NCBI RefSeq assembly: GCF_938045775.1
Contig: NZ_CALIBH010000035.1
Location: forward strand, 1-7,806
Length of the DNA stretch: 7,806 bases
Direction: 5' to 3'
Source: an uncultured Campylobacter sp.
GTDB lineage: Bacteria > Campylobacterota > Campylobacteria > Campylobacterales > Campylobacteraceae
Part shown: in pieces, positions 1 to 5,534 of the stretch
Layout of the letters: each line of letters opens with the position of its first letter
How positions within the stretch are numbered: position 1 is the first letter of the stretch
Position numbers and translations under genes: made by a program
The notes under the pieces: generated by a model
What the model saw: only the letters and a program-made list of their open reading frames with translations
The model's database searches: none
Told to the model about the DNA's origin: nothing

Positions 1-1700
1 CCGCCGCTAAGCTCCGCAAAGCGCGATAAAAATTCCGCCGCGTCCTTTTTGTCGCAATAAAGCCGCGCCAGCTCCTCGTAGTTTTGTAGGCACGCGGACT
101 TAAAGCTCTCGTAGCCCGCGCGGTCAAATTTAACCGCCAGTCGCCCGCGTTCAAATTTCAAAACGCCCGATGCGAAAAGCAAGCTCAGATGTATCAGAGC
201 CTCGCAATAGTAGGGTTTGAGCTCCTCCACCCGCTGCCACGCGATGAGCCCCACGGCGCGGCGGATCAGCTCATCCAGCACCGGCAGGCAAAACTCCGCC
301 TCCTCATGGAAAAAGAAGCTCACGAGCCCGCCGGTAGTCGCCTTGTACTCCTCGATGAGCTTAAAAAGCCCCGAGCGGTTCATGCGCGCCTCGGTGTCCG
401 CGTCGATGAAAAATATATGCCCGAACTCATGCCCGATCGTCGATATTTCGTAGACGCGGCGCCAAATTTGCGGCTTTTTAAATAAAATTTCGCGCCCGAA
501 ATTTAGATAGTGGGGCTCAAATATTTCGCCGCTTAGCCGCATAAAAGGTCTAGCCTTGGCGCTTTCATAGACGAAATTTACGAATGCGAAAATTTTCTTG
601 CCGCAGTTGGTGCTTACGAATTCGTCGTTGGGCACGACCTGCGCCGAAAAGAGTCCGTTAAGATCGGCTCCGTAGTAGATCAGCGGCGCGCAGACGTAAA
701 GCTGGGTTTTGGCGATGTTTGAGAGCACGAGCGAGTGCATGACGGCGTTGTTCGCGCCGATTTTTTCATACGCACACTCAAAGCTCTCGCTTACGCGCGC
801 TTTAAATTCCTCCGCGCTAAACTCGTACGCGCCTGCAAGCCTGACGTCCCATTCCAGCGCGACTGCGTGCGTGTAGGCGTCCTCATAGTACTCAAGCGGA
901 TGACCGATCTGAAGCGGCGTTTTTATATCCATCCACGCGATCTCCGCATCCCGCCACGCGCCGATTACCGCGCTAGCGTCCCTCTCGCAAAAGGCCTGTT
1001 TGAGCTTGCTTAGATACGCGACGTAAGCTAGCTCGCTCTCATCTTCTGCTAGCGTTACCAGACGCTCCAAAAGATCGCTAAATTCGCTCTGCAGCTTTGC
1101 CGTCTCATCCGCAAATGCCACGGCGTAGGGAACCATTTGGGATTTACCCTCGCGCTGCACTATCGCGCCGTAGCAGCGCTCGCAGATCTCGCCGTGAGGC
1201 GTGCGCATAAACAGCTCCTCTTGCAGCAAAAATTCCTTCGCCTGCGCAAGCGAGCTAAATTCCTTTTCCCAGCGCTTGTTCGTGCCTTCGATGATTAGGG
1301 CTTGCCAGCTTTTTTGCATATCGCTTAGCACGAGCCCGATGCGGTGTACGCCCTTTAAAAGCTCCAGATAAAACGGCTGCAAAATCCCCTGCGCGCCCGC
1401 CTCGGCGATGAGCGCTTCGTGCATGCCCTCGTGTATTTCGCGCGTGAAATCATACATTTTGCTCTTTAGCTCGCGCTGTCGCGCCTCATCGTAGCCCAAG
1501 CGGCGGAATTCTTGCAGCAGCGGATCCTCTTTGAGATCGACGATTCGGCGTAGCACGGCGATGCGCGCAGTATCGCCAGACTCAAAGCCGCAAATTTCTA
1601 ATCCGCGCGCGATCAGCTCGGCGTGCGGCTCGTCGTAGAGGGCGTTTAGTCGCGCCTTAGCGCTCGCCGCCATCTCGCTAAGTTTTGCAAAATCGTTCAT
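1..1700 (-). CDS. ciaB: Invasion antigen B (CiaB) family protein, 3' end cut by window
   Basis: An uninterrupted frame of 566 codons runs from ATG at 1698-1700 off the left edge. AAGGA lies 6 bases before the ATG. In C. jejuni, CiaB is about 610 residues and is reported as a flagellar-export-dependent protein linked to host cell invasion, so roughly 44 C-terminal residues are missing here. I recognise the family from the overall sequence and from the divergent thioesterase neighbour, the same pairing as Cj0914c/Cj0915. There is no signal peptide; the N-terminus (MNDFAKLSEMAASAKARL) is helical and charged. Visible motifs are HEGMH at residues 90-94, CERC at 173-176, HEFGH at 424-428 and EEYKATTGG at 450-458. 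HEFGH followed 21 residues later by EE resembles the zinc site of gluzincin peptidases, and EExKA recalls the M49 peptidases; a catalytic role is inference. An invasion role in this species is not shown by the sequence. Confidence 0.87.
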   Translation of the reverse strand, partial: MNDFAKLSEMAASAKARLNALYDEPHAELIARGLEICGFESGDTARIAVLRRIVDLKEDPLLQEFRRLGYDEARQRELKSKMYDFTREIHEGMHEALIAEAGAQGILQPFYLELLKGVHRIGLVLSDMQKSWQALIIEGTNKRWEKEFSSLAQAKEFLLQEELFMRTPHGEICERCYGAIVQREGKSQMVPYAVAFADETAKLQSEFSDLLERLVTLAEDESELAYVAYLSKLKQAFCERDASAVIGAWRDAEIAWMDIKTPLQIGHPLEYYEDAYTHAVALEWDVRLAGAYEFSAEEFKARVSESFECAYEKIGANNAVMHSLVLSNIAKTQLYVCAPLIYYGADLNGLFSAQVVPNDEFVSTNCGKKIFAFVNFVYESAKARPFMRLSGEIFEPHYLNFGREILFKKPQIWRRVYEISTIGHEFGHIFFIDADTEARMNRSGLFKLIEEYKATTGGLVSFFFHEEAEFCLPVLDELIRRAVGLIAWQRVEELKPYYCEALIHLSLLFASGVLKFERGRLAVKFDRAGYESFKSACLQNYEELARLYCDKKDAAEFLSRFAELSG

Positions 1701-1800
1701 CGCTTATCCTTTTTGCCGTTTTTATCGTCTTTTTACGAGCGGAATGTGTCTGCTTCGAGAGCAAAATTCCATCCTCGCATCCGCTTAAAATTTTAAAATT

Positions 1801-1820
1801 TCGGCATAGATTTTTGCCGA
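1801..1820. promoter_or_regulatory. Dyad in the ciaB/thioesterase divergent region
   Basis: TCGGCA (1801-1806) and TGCCGA (1815-1820) are perfect 6-bp inverted repeats separated by 8 bases. The dyad lies just downstream of a minus-strand TACAAT (1820-1825), so it would cover the transcription start of ciaB if that box is used. It lies 32 bases upstream of the thioesterase -10. It could be an operator or a hairpin at the 5' end of the ciaB message; nothing in the sequence decides between these. Confidence 0.4.
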
Positions 1821-1825
1821 TTGTA
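1820..1825 (-). promoter_or_regulatory. Candidate -10 box for ciaB
   Basis: Minus-strand TACAAT in the context CGATACAATCGG. It would give a ciaB leader of about 110 bases. Campylobacter sigma-70 promoters usually lack a conserved -35, so only the -10 can be judged. A closer alternative, GATAAAAACG around 1719-1728, is a poorer match. Confidence 0.4.
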
Positions 1826-1851
1826 TCGAAAAAGTGTTAAATTTGCGCGGT

Positions 1852-1857
1852 TAAAAT
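1852..1857 (+). promoter_or_regulatory. Candidate -10 box for the acyl-CoA thioesterase gene
   Basis: TAAAAT in the context GGTTAAAATGCG, about 28 bases before the start codon, predicting a leader of roughly 22 bases. The same TTAAAAT core precedes luxS in this window, which supports it as the local sigma-70 form. Confidence 0.55.
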
Positions 1858-1885
1858 GCGAGATTTTTAAATTTAAGGAGTAAAA

Positions 1886-2305
1886 ATGAGCGATTTAAAC
1901 TTAGACGATTTCGGCGAGCCGCGCATCAAGGTCGTAGCGCTGCCTAAGGATACGAATAGCTCGGGCAATATTTTCGGCGGCTGGATACTAGCGCAGATCG
2001 ATTTAGCGGGCGCGACGGCGGCGCGCGAGATAGCGCCCGAGCGGGTCGTGACGATCTCGATGCAGGAGGTAACTTTCAAGCAGCCTGTATTTATCGGCGA
2101 TGTCATCAGCTGCTACGCAAAAGTCCTAAGTGTGGGAAATACCTCTATCCGCGTGCAGATCGAGGTCGCAGCGCTACGACTGGGCGAGGATGGATTTCGC
2201 GAGTGCTTGCACGTAACCAGCGCGATCGCAACCTACGTAAGCGTGACCAAATTAGGCCAAAAAAAGCCGATCAGCGCAGAGATCAAGCGGCTGCACGGAT
2301 TTTAA
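1886..2305 (+). CDS. YciA-type acyl-CoA thioesterase (hotdog fold)
   Basis: 139 residues, a typical length for the YciA/Cj0915 family of single-hotdog-domain enzymes, which hydrolyse acyl-CoA to free acid and CoA in the cytoplasm and assemble as hexamers. Residues 24-39 (NSSGNIFGGWILAQID) are the family signature: the FGGW turn leads into the central helix, and Asp39 sits at the position of the catalytic aspartate of H. influenzae YciA. RVVTISMQEVTFKQPV and GDVISCYAKV are the next conserved strands. The start is fixed by AAGGAG at 1875-1880, 5 bases before ATG, and by the -10 at 1852-1857. The gene is divergent from ciaB, as in C. jejuni, which suggests an old, stable neighbourhood. The preferred acyl chain cannot be read from the sequence. 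No clear terminator follows. Confidence 0.92.
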   Translation: MSDLNLDDFGEPRIKVVALPKDTNSSGNIFGGWILAQIDLAGATAAREIAPERVVTISMQEVTFKQPVFIGDVISCYAKVLSVGNTSIRVQIEVAALRLGEDGFRECLHVTSAIATYVSVTKLGQKKPISAEIKRLHGF

Positions 2306-2471
2306 AATTTCTCAAACTTTAGTTTTAGCTCAAGGAATTTTAGCGTCAAGATTATAACGCGAAAATTTTTATGTGGGATAAGCTTAGTGCACAGAATTTG
2401 CTGCGTAAAATTTTATAATTTTAAGCGCGGAATTTTGCTGTGTAGTATTTTGGTGGAAAACCTAGCAGACG

Positions 2472-2535
2472 GAATTTTAGAATTTTGGAATTTTGGAATT
2501 TTGGAATTTTGGAATTTTGGAATTTTGGAATTTTG
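2472..2535. repeat. 8-bp tandem repeat, 8 units
   Basis: GAATTTTA at 2472-2479 is followed by seven perfect copies of GAATTTTG through 2535, 64 bp in all. The array lies in the gap between two convergent genes, the thioesterase and the small CxxC protein. Perfect identity of seven units suggests recent slippage, so the copy number probably varies between strains. The unit is not a multiple of three. The open frame crossing it (2387-2587, GTG start) has no good ribosome binding site and gives a period-8 ILEFWNFG peptide, which I read as an artefact. Confidence 0.95.
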
Positions 2536-2572
2536 CGGCGCGCAGATTAATAAACAAATTAAAACGCGCCGC
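2535..2572. terminator. GC-rich hairpin between convergent genes
   Basis: GCGGCGCG (2535-2542) pairs perfectly with CGCGCCGC (2565-2572) around a 22-base AT-rich loop. It begins on the last base of the 8-bp repeat array and ends 18 bases beyond the stop of the minus-strand CxxC gene. Neither strand has a proper U-tract after the stem (AAAATTCC on the minus strand), so if it terminates transcription it is not a textbook intrinsic terminator. Confidence 0.4.
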
Positions 2573-2590
2573 GGTAAGTCGTGCTAGCAG

Positions 2591-2794
2591 CTAGTTTGTA
2601 GCGTCTTGAAGCTCTTCTTCGATCTCAGAGTTGCTTTTTACGACCATGCCTGAGCCGTGGATGACGCTAGGCATGCAGGATGTGCAGATATGCACCGTCT
2701 CGCCGTTTTTATGCGCCTTGATAAAGACCGCGTTTTCATCGTCGCTGCTTTTTAGCGAACAAATATTGCAAATGTAAATATCACCTGATTTCAT
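2591..2794 (-). CDS. Small protein with two CxxC pairs, putative zinc binding
   Basis: 67 residues with Cys9-x-x-Cys12 and Cys37-x-x-Cys40, spaced like a zinc-ribbon knuckle pair, plus His28, His35 and His46. The protein is cytoplasmic with no membrane segment, and its C-terminus is acidic (EIEEELQDATN). I do not recognise a named family. The start is supported by AGAAAGGA at 2800-2807, 5 bases before ATG, and by a minus-strand TAAAAT at 2824-2829. It lies 73 bases downstream of the EI24-like gene on the same strand, so it may be cotranscribed with it as well as having its own promoter. The Cys pairs and ribosome binding site argue that the gene is real. Its role is unknown; a metal-binding or nucleic-acid-binding accessory protein is possible. 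Confidence 0.7.
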   Translation of the reverse strand: MKSGDIYICNICSLKSSDDENAVFIKAHKNGETVHICTSCMPSVIHGSGMVVKSNSEIEEELQDATN

Positions 2795-2823
2795 AGAAAT
2801 CCTTTCTTAAAAAATTTCGCACT

Positions 2824-2829
2824 ATTTTA
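2824..2829 (-). promoter_or_regulatory. Candidate -10 box for the CxxC protein gene
   Basis: Minus-strand TAAAAT in the context CATAAAATAG, about 30 bases before the start codon. Directly upstream, at 2830-2850, is an AT-rich imperfect dyad: TGAAAATTT and AATTTTTCA around CAA, 8 of 9 pairs. It would fill the spacer of this promoter. Confidence 0.4.
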
Positions 2830-2867
2830 TGAAAATTTCAAAATTTTTCATTGATTTTAGTTAATCT

Positions 2868-3608
2868 TTAGCGATTTTTATTGCGGGCGCTTTCATCTAT
2901 TAGCACTATGTGCGTCAAAAAGATGATGAAAAATAGCTGGAAAAATAATCCTACCAGCGGGATCAAGCACAGCAGATAAAAAATAAAAGCGCTTAGGGCA
3001 AATTTATATCCGCCGCCCATTTTATAAGAGCGCTCGAAGCTTTTCGCGCTTAACGCGTTTGAAGCGACGTCGATTAGAATCAGCTTGTAATAGATATAAA
3101 AAAACGGCACGTTTATGATAAATAAATTTATTACCGGCACGAACAAAAGCACCGAACAGATAAATAAAATCACTAAAAATTTTAAAATTTCAAGACTCAT
3201 CAGCTTTAGCACTCGCGCCGTGCTCGCTTCATCCGCGCGGATTAGGTGGTAGTGGCGGGCGTTGATCTCTTTGGTGACTGCGGGCGTCAGAAAGGCTGCG
3301 ATGATAAGCGCACAAAACACGCTAAGCATCAGTACCGCAAAGCTGGCAAACACCGAAAAAATCGCGCCGATAATCCACTTCGTAGCAGCAAAGCTTAGAA
3401 TTTTTGCAATTACTGGGAAGCGCTGTTCGTCCAAGAAGCTAAAATCGCCGCTTTGCGCGCCCTGAGAAAGTGCGTCAAAAAGCTCTTTGCCGCCGAAAAA
3501 TGCGAGCGTGCCCAAGATTATGAGCGAGCACACAAGCGGCAATAGCGAGAGCAAAATAAACTTGCGCGTAAAAAAATCCTGCTTTGCCAAATTAAAAATT
3601 CTACCCAT
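2868..3608 (-). CDS. EI24/CysZ-like integral membrane protein
   Basis: 246 residues and strongly hydrophobic. Likely membrane segments are about 17-38, 78-106, 140-158, 159-178 and 205-235. The short N-terminus (MGRIFNLAKQDFFTRK) is positively charged and should stay in the cytoplasm. The stretch VPVINLFIINVPFFYIYYKL at about 157-176 resembles the conserved 'P-x-I-N-L' region of the EI24 domain family, which includes bacterial CysZ sulfate permeases and many uncharacterised epsilonproteobacterial proteins. Sulfate transport should not be assumed, since no cys gene is nearby. The start is set by AGGAG at 3614-3618, 5 bases from ATG. Two minus-strand TAAAAT boxes lie upstream (3628-3633 and 3666-3671). 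The CxxC gene follows 73 bases downstream on the same strand. Confidence 0.75.
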   Translation of the reverse strand: MGRIFNLAKQDFFTRKFILLSLLPLVCSLIILGTLAFFGGKELFDALSQGAQSGDFSFLDEQRFPVIAKILSFAATKWIIGAIFSVFASFAVLMLSVFCALIIAAFLTPAVTKEINARHYHLIRADEASTARVLKLMSLEILKFLVILFICSVLLFVPVINLFIINVPFFYIYYKLILIDVASNALSAKSFERSYKMGGGYKFALSAFIFYLLCLIPLVGLFFQLFFIIFLTHIVLIDESARNKNR

Positions 3609-3627
3609 GTATGCTCCTATTTGCGTT

Positions 3628-3633
3628 ATTTTA
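3628..3633 (-). promoter_or_regulatory. Candidate -10 box for the EI24-like gene
   Basis: Minus-strand TAAAAT in the context GCTAAAATAACG. It predicts a very short leader of about 12 bases that still includes the AGGAG at 3614-3618. A second minus-strand TAAAAT at 3666-3671 would give a leader of about 50 bases and is an equal candidate. Confidence 0.4.
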
Positions 3634-3805
3634 GCGACTTTTGCGACGGAATTTGAGCTGAGTTTATTTTAACTGCCGCACGAAACGCGCCTCATTGATC
3701 CGCTCGCTTGGCTCATTCGCTTGCTTTAGCCGGCTCATCTCGCATTATAATACGAAATTTATGCTTTGATCGCTCGCCCGCGTTTAATCTGCTTGTTTAT
3801 CGTGT

Positions 3806-3839
3806 GTAAAAAAGAAACTAGATCTAGCTATGTTTTTAC
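3806..3839. repeat. 34-bp imperfect palindrome
   Basis: GTAAAAA (3806-3812) and TTTTTAC (3833-3839) share one dyad axis with an inner perfect palindrome CTAGATCTAG (3818-3827). Over 17 paired positions 13 are Watson-Crick and one is a wobble. It lies in non-coding DNA about 190 bases beyond the stop of dut and 200 bases before the EI24-like gene, so it is not a natural terminator for either. It could be a protein-binding site. Confidence 0.6.
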
Positions 3840-3956
3840 CTGTTGCGAATATTTATTTGCTTGCTGCGCGGAATTTTGCCACTTATAAATAAGCTAACAT
3901 TGCGTAAAATTTTAGGTACAAAACTGCAGAATTTCAAATCAAACCTCTTTTTTAAA

Positions 3957-4020
3957 ATTTGCTTGCCGAAATTTTATAGATGGAATTTTAAAATCTTAAA
4001 GATAAATTTCGCAAGCAAAT
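3957..4020 (-). terminator. Long hairpin just after dut
   Basis: ATTTGCTTGCCGAAATTT (3957-3974) pairs with AAATTTCGCAAGCAAAT (4004-4020). The 18- and 17-base arms pair completely except for one unpaired base, around a 29-base AT-rich loop. The hairpin begins 8 bases after the dut stop codon on the minus strand and is followed by AUUUUAAAAAAG, so only about four U residues. It most likely ends or stabilises the dut message. The long stem and weak U-tract are atypical for a simple intrinsic terminator. Confidence 0.6.
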
Positions 4021-4028
4021 CCATGACT

Positions 4029-4718
4029 TTACTTCGTCGCGTCGTAGATCTTTTGCAATTGCTCGTAAATTTCGTTTGCACTTACCGCGCCTTTTGATAG
4101 CACCTCGATTAGCACCTCGTTATCTTCAAGGTCTCCCCAGATTTTGCGGTAGCCGCCCTCTTTATAACCGTTATTTTGGCGGAATTTATTTAGCACGTTT
4201 TTGCCGATATATTTGGCAAAAAGTATGTCTAAGCTCACTCCGCATTTAATCGCGACGCGAAAAAAATCGGTCAGTAGCTCGCCGATTTGCAGCTCAAAGC
4301 CGCTTGTTTCGTGGATTATGAGCTCGATGTCGTTTACGATTTCGTAGATGCTGTATTCGCGCACATCGTAGGCGTAGGAGCTAAACTCCGCAAATCCGCT
4401 TACTGCCGTGACGTCGCTTACGATGTGGTCGATGTCTTTGCCGCCGTAATATTGCTCTAAAATATAGCTCATCACGAAGTGCCAAATATCAACGATCTCG
4501 ATGACGATATTATTCACGTCCGGCGCTGCAGAGATATTTTTCCAATGCTTCCACGCAAAGCTATCGATAAGCTCTGCGCATTCCATGTAAATGCAGCGCT
4601 TCCAGTTGATAAGTTTGCCGTTTTTTGTATAGCCGTCCTCCCAGCCCACGCCGTTTGTTTCGTCGTTTAGGGCTTGCTGCATCAAAAACATCTCTTTTAC
4701 TTTTTTATAATTTTCCAT
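4029..4718 (-). CDS. dut: Dimeric dUTPase (all-alpha NTP pyrophosphatase)
   Basis: 229 residues, closely matching the structurally characterised C. jejuni dimeric dUTPase along its whole length. It hydrolyses dUTP to dUMP and pyrophosphate, supplying dTMP synthesis and keeping uracil out of DNA. It belongs to the MazG-like all-alpha fold and is unrelated to the trimeric dUTPases. The metal site is intact: Glu46 and Glu49 in YMECAELID, then Glu74 and Asp77 in IEIVDIWHF. The family-specific NDETNGVGWEDGYTKNGKLI (18-37), SFAWKHWKN (53-61) and the C-terminal GKNVLNKFRQNNGYKEG are also present. The start is supported by AGGAG at 4726-4730, 7 bases before ATG, and TATAAT at 4745-4750. The gene is divergent from the UPF0306 gene, and a long hairpin follows its stop. 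Confidence 0.96.
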   Translation of the reverse strand: MENYKKVKEMFLMQQALNDETNGVGWEDGYTKNGKLINWKRCIYMECAELIDSFAWKHWKNISAAPDVNNIVIEIVDIWHFVMSYILEQYYGGKDIDHIVSDVTAVSGFAEFSSYAYDVREYSIYEIVNDIELIIHETSGFELQIGELLTDFFRVAIKCGVSLDILFAKYIGKNVLNKFRQNNGYKEGGYRKIWGDLEDNEVLIEVLSKGAVSANEIYEQLQKIYDATK

Positions 4719-4744
4719 AAAAATTCTCCTAATTTTGGCTCGCG

Positions 4745-4750
4745 ATTATA
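4745..4750 (-). promoter_or_regulatory. -10 box for dut
   Basis: Perfect minus-strand TATAAT in the context GCTATAATCG, about 27 bases upstream of the dut ATG. Its -35 region would fall over the -10 box of the divergent UPF0306 gene. Confidence 0.75.
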
Positions 4751-4771
4751 GCTAATAAAAGAAAATCATTG

Positions 4772-4777
4772 TATAAT
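4772..4777 (+). promoter_or_regulatory. -10 box for the UPF0306/YhbP-like gene
   Basis: Perfect TATAAT in the context TTGTATAATTT, 22 bases before the ATG at 4799. It shows that the longer reading with a TTG start at 4769 is not used, because that codon would lie in the promoter. The predicted leader is about 15 bases and consists mostly of the AAGGAGG ribosome binding site at 4786-4792. Confidence 0.78.
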
Positions 4778-4798
4778 TTAGCAAAAAGGAGGCTTAAA

Positions 4799-5212
4799 AT
4801 GTGTGCCGCTCAAGATAAATTCGACGAGTTTTTAGGCAGGATGAAACTCCTATCTCTCGGAGTTTTGCGCAATAATCTGCCATATTGCTGCAGTGCATTT
4901 TACGCCTACGATCCGCAAAATAAGGAGCTCATCATCGCAAGCGCGAGCGACTCCGAGCATATCAAAGCAGTCTTTGCCAACCGCGGAGTTGCGGCTACGG
5001 TTGCGCTGGATACGAAATTTGTAGGCAGGATCAAAGGCGTGCAGATTTGCGGCCATATCCGTAGCGCGGATGAGCGCGAAACCTCGCTATATCTTAAGCG
5101 CTTCCCGTTTGCGCGCGCGATGGAGACCGATTTTTTTACAATCAGAATCGATTGGATGAAAATGACCGATAATACTCTAACTTTCGGCAAAAAGCTAATT
5201 TGGGAGCGCTAG
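4799..5212 (+). CDS. UPF0306 / YhbP-like protein, FMN-binding split-barrel type
   Basis: 137 residues. It aligns by eye with E. coli YhbP: CSAFYAYD at 31-38, the central VAATVAL and IKGVQICGHIR strands, RFPFARAM, and the diagnostic TDNTLTFGKKLIW at 123-135. The family belongs to the pyridoxamine-phosphate-oxidase-like split barrels, whose members often bind flavin; no substrate is established for YhbP that I know of. The ATG at 4799 is chosen because AAGGAGG (4786-4792) lies 6 bases before it and TATAAT (4772-4777) lies inside the longer alternative. The Cys-Cys pair at 30-31 may be oxidation sensitive, but its role is unknown. It is divergent from dut, with promoter elements only about 20 bases apart. 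Confidence 0.85.
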   Translation: MCAAQDKFDEFLGRMKLLSLGVLRNNLPYCCSAFYAYDPQNKELIIASASDSEHIKAVFANRGVAATVALDTKFVGRIKGVQICGHIRSADERETSLYLKRFPFARAMETDFFTIRIDWMKMTDNTLTFGKKLIWER

Positions 5213-5534
5213 TTCGCTAAGAATATCGTCTATTTATTTTTACGAAATTTTAAACTTTGCGAGGATTAAATTTTATTTAGTAAGATTTTAAAATTTACAT
5301 AAATTCTATCTTGCCGGTTTTTTCAAAGAATTTCACCATTAGACCCGCTTTAAAATTTCCGCTCGGTTGGTTTTTGGAATTTTACAGCATGGAATTTAGC
5401 GTAAAATTTCATCTTGGAAGCTGAGGTTGTCGCAAATTTTATTTCCTTAGAAGCGGAGCCTGCCACGTAAAATTTCGCTTGAAAATTTTAAAATTCTAAA
5501 ATTTAGCTTTTCAAATTTAGCTTGACGCGCGAGC
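5213..5534. other. 322-bp AT-rich gap between convergent genes
   Basis: No gene is supported. The stretch is built from TAAAATTT/AAATTTTA words and GGAATTT words (5376, 5391 and others). Near its right end TTGAAAA (5479-5485) and TTTTCAA (5508-5514) form an inverted repeat enclosing further AAATTTTA complementarity, a possible weak terminator for the minus-strand tautomerase gene. AAATTTAGCTT is directly repeated close by, at about 5500 and 5514. I see no U-tract-backed terminator for the UPF0306 gene. Confidence 0.5.

Larger units (their letters stand above)
3609..4028. other. 420-bp non-coding gap between the EI24-like gene and dut
   Basis: No convincing gene. The open frame on the plus strand at 3843-4097 is AT-rich, lacks a ribosome binding site and runs into dut. 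The gap holds the EI24 promoter candidates, a TATAAT readable on both strands at 3744-3751, a 34-bp imperfect dyad at 3806-3839, two words also present elsewhere in the window (GCGCGGAATTTTGC at 3866-3879, TGCGTAAAATTTTA at 3901-3914), and the large hairpin at 3957-4020. Confidence 0.6.

Noticed and set aside
189..1013. Plus-strand open frames at 189-485, 217-453 and 735-1013
   Set aside because: They are antisense shadows of the uninterrupted ciaB frame, which shows recognisable motifs and a proper start.
2387..2587. Open frame crossing the 8-bp repeat, possible phase-variable gene
   Set aside because: It has a GTG start without a convincing ribosome binding site, and most of it is the translation of the repeat (ILEFWNFG) or of AT-rich spacer.
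3744..3751. TATAAT on both strands, suggesting a small RNA promoter in the gap
   Set aside because: The box is good, but no structured or terminated transcript unit can be delimited after it on either strand.
3843..4097. Plus-strand open frame of 84 codons before and into dut
   Set aside because: No ribosome binding site, composition of AT-rich spacer, and it overlaps the dut 3' end and the long hairpin.
4769..4798. Upstream TTG start for the UPF0306 gene
   Set aside because: The codon overlaps the TATAAT promoter, and AAGGAGG is placed for the ATG at 4799.
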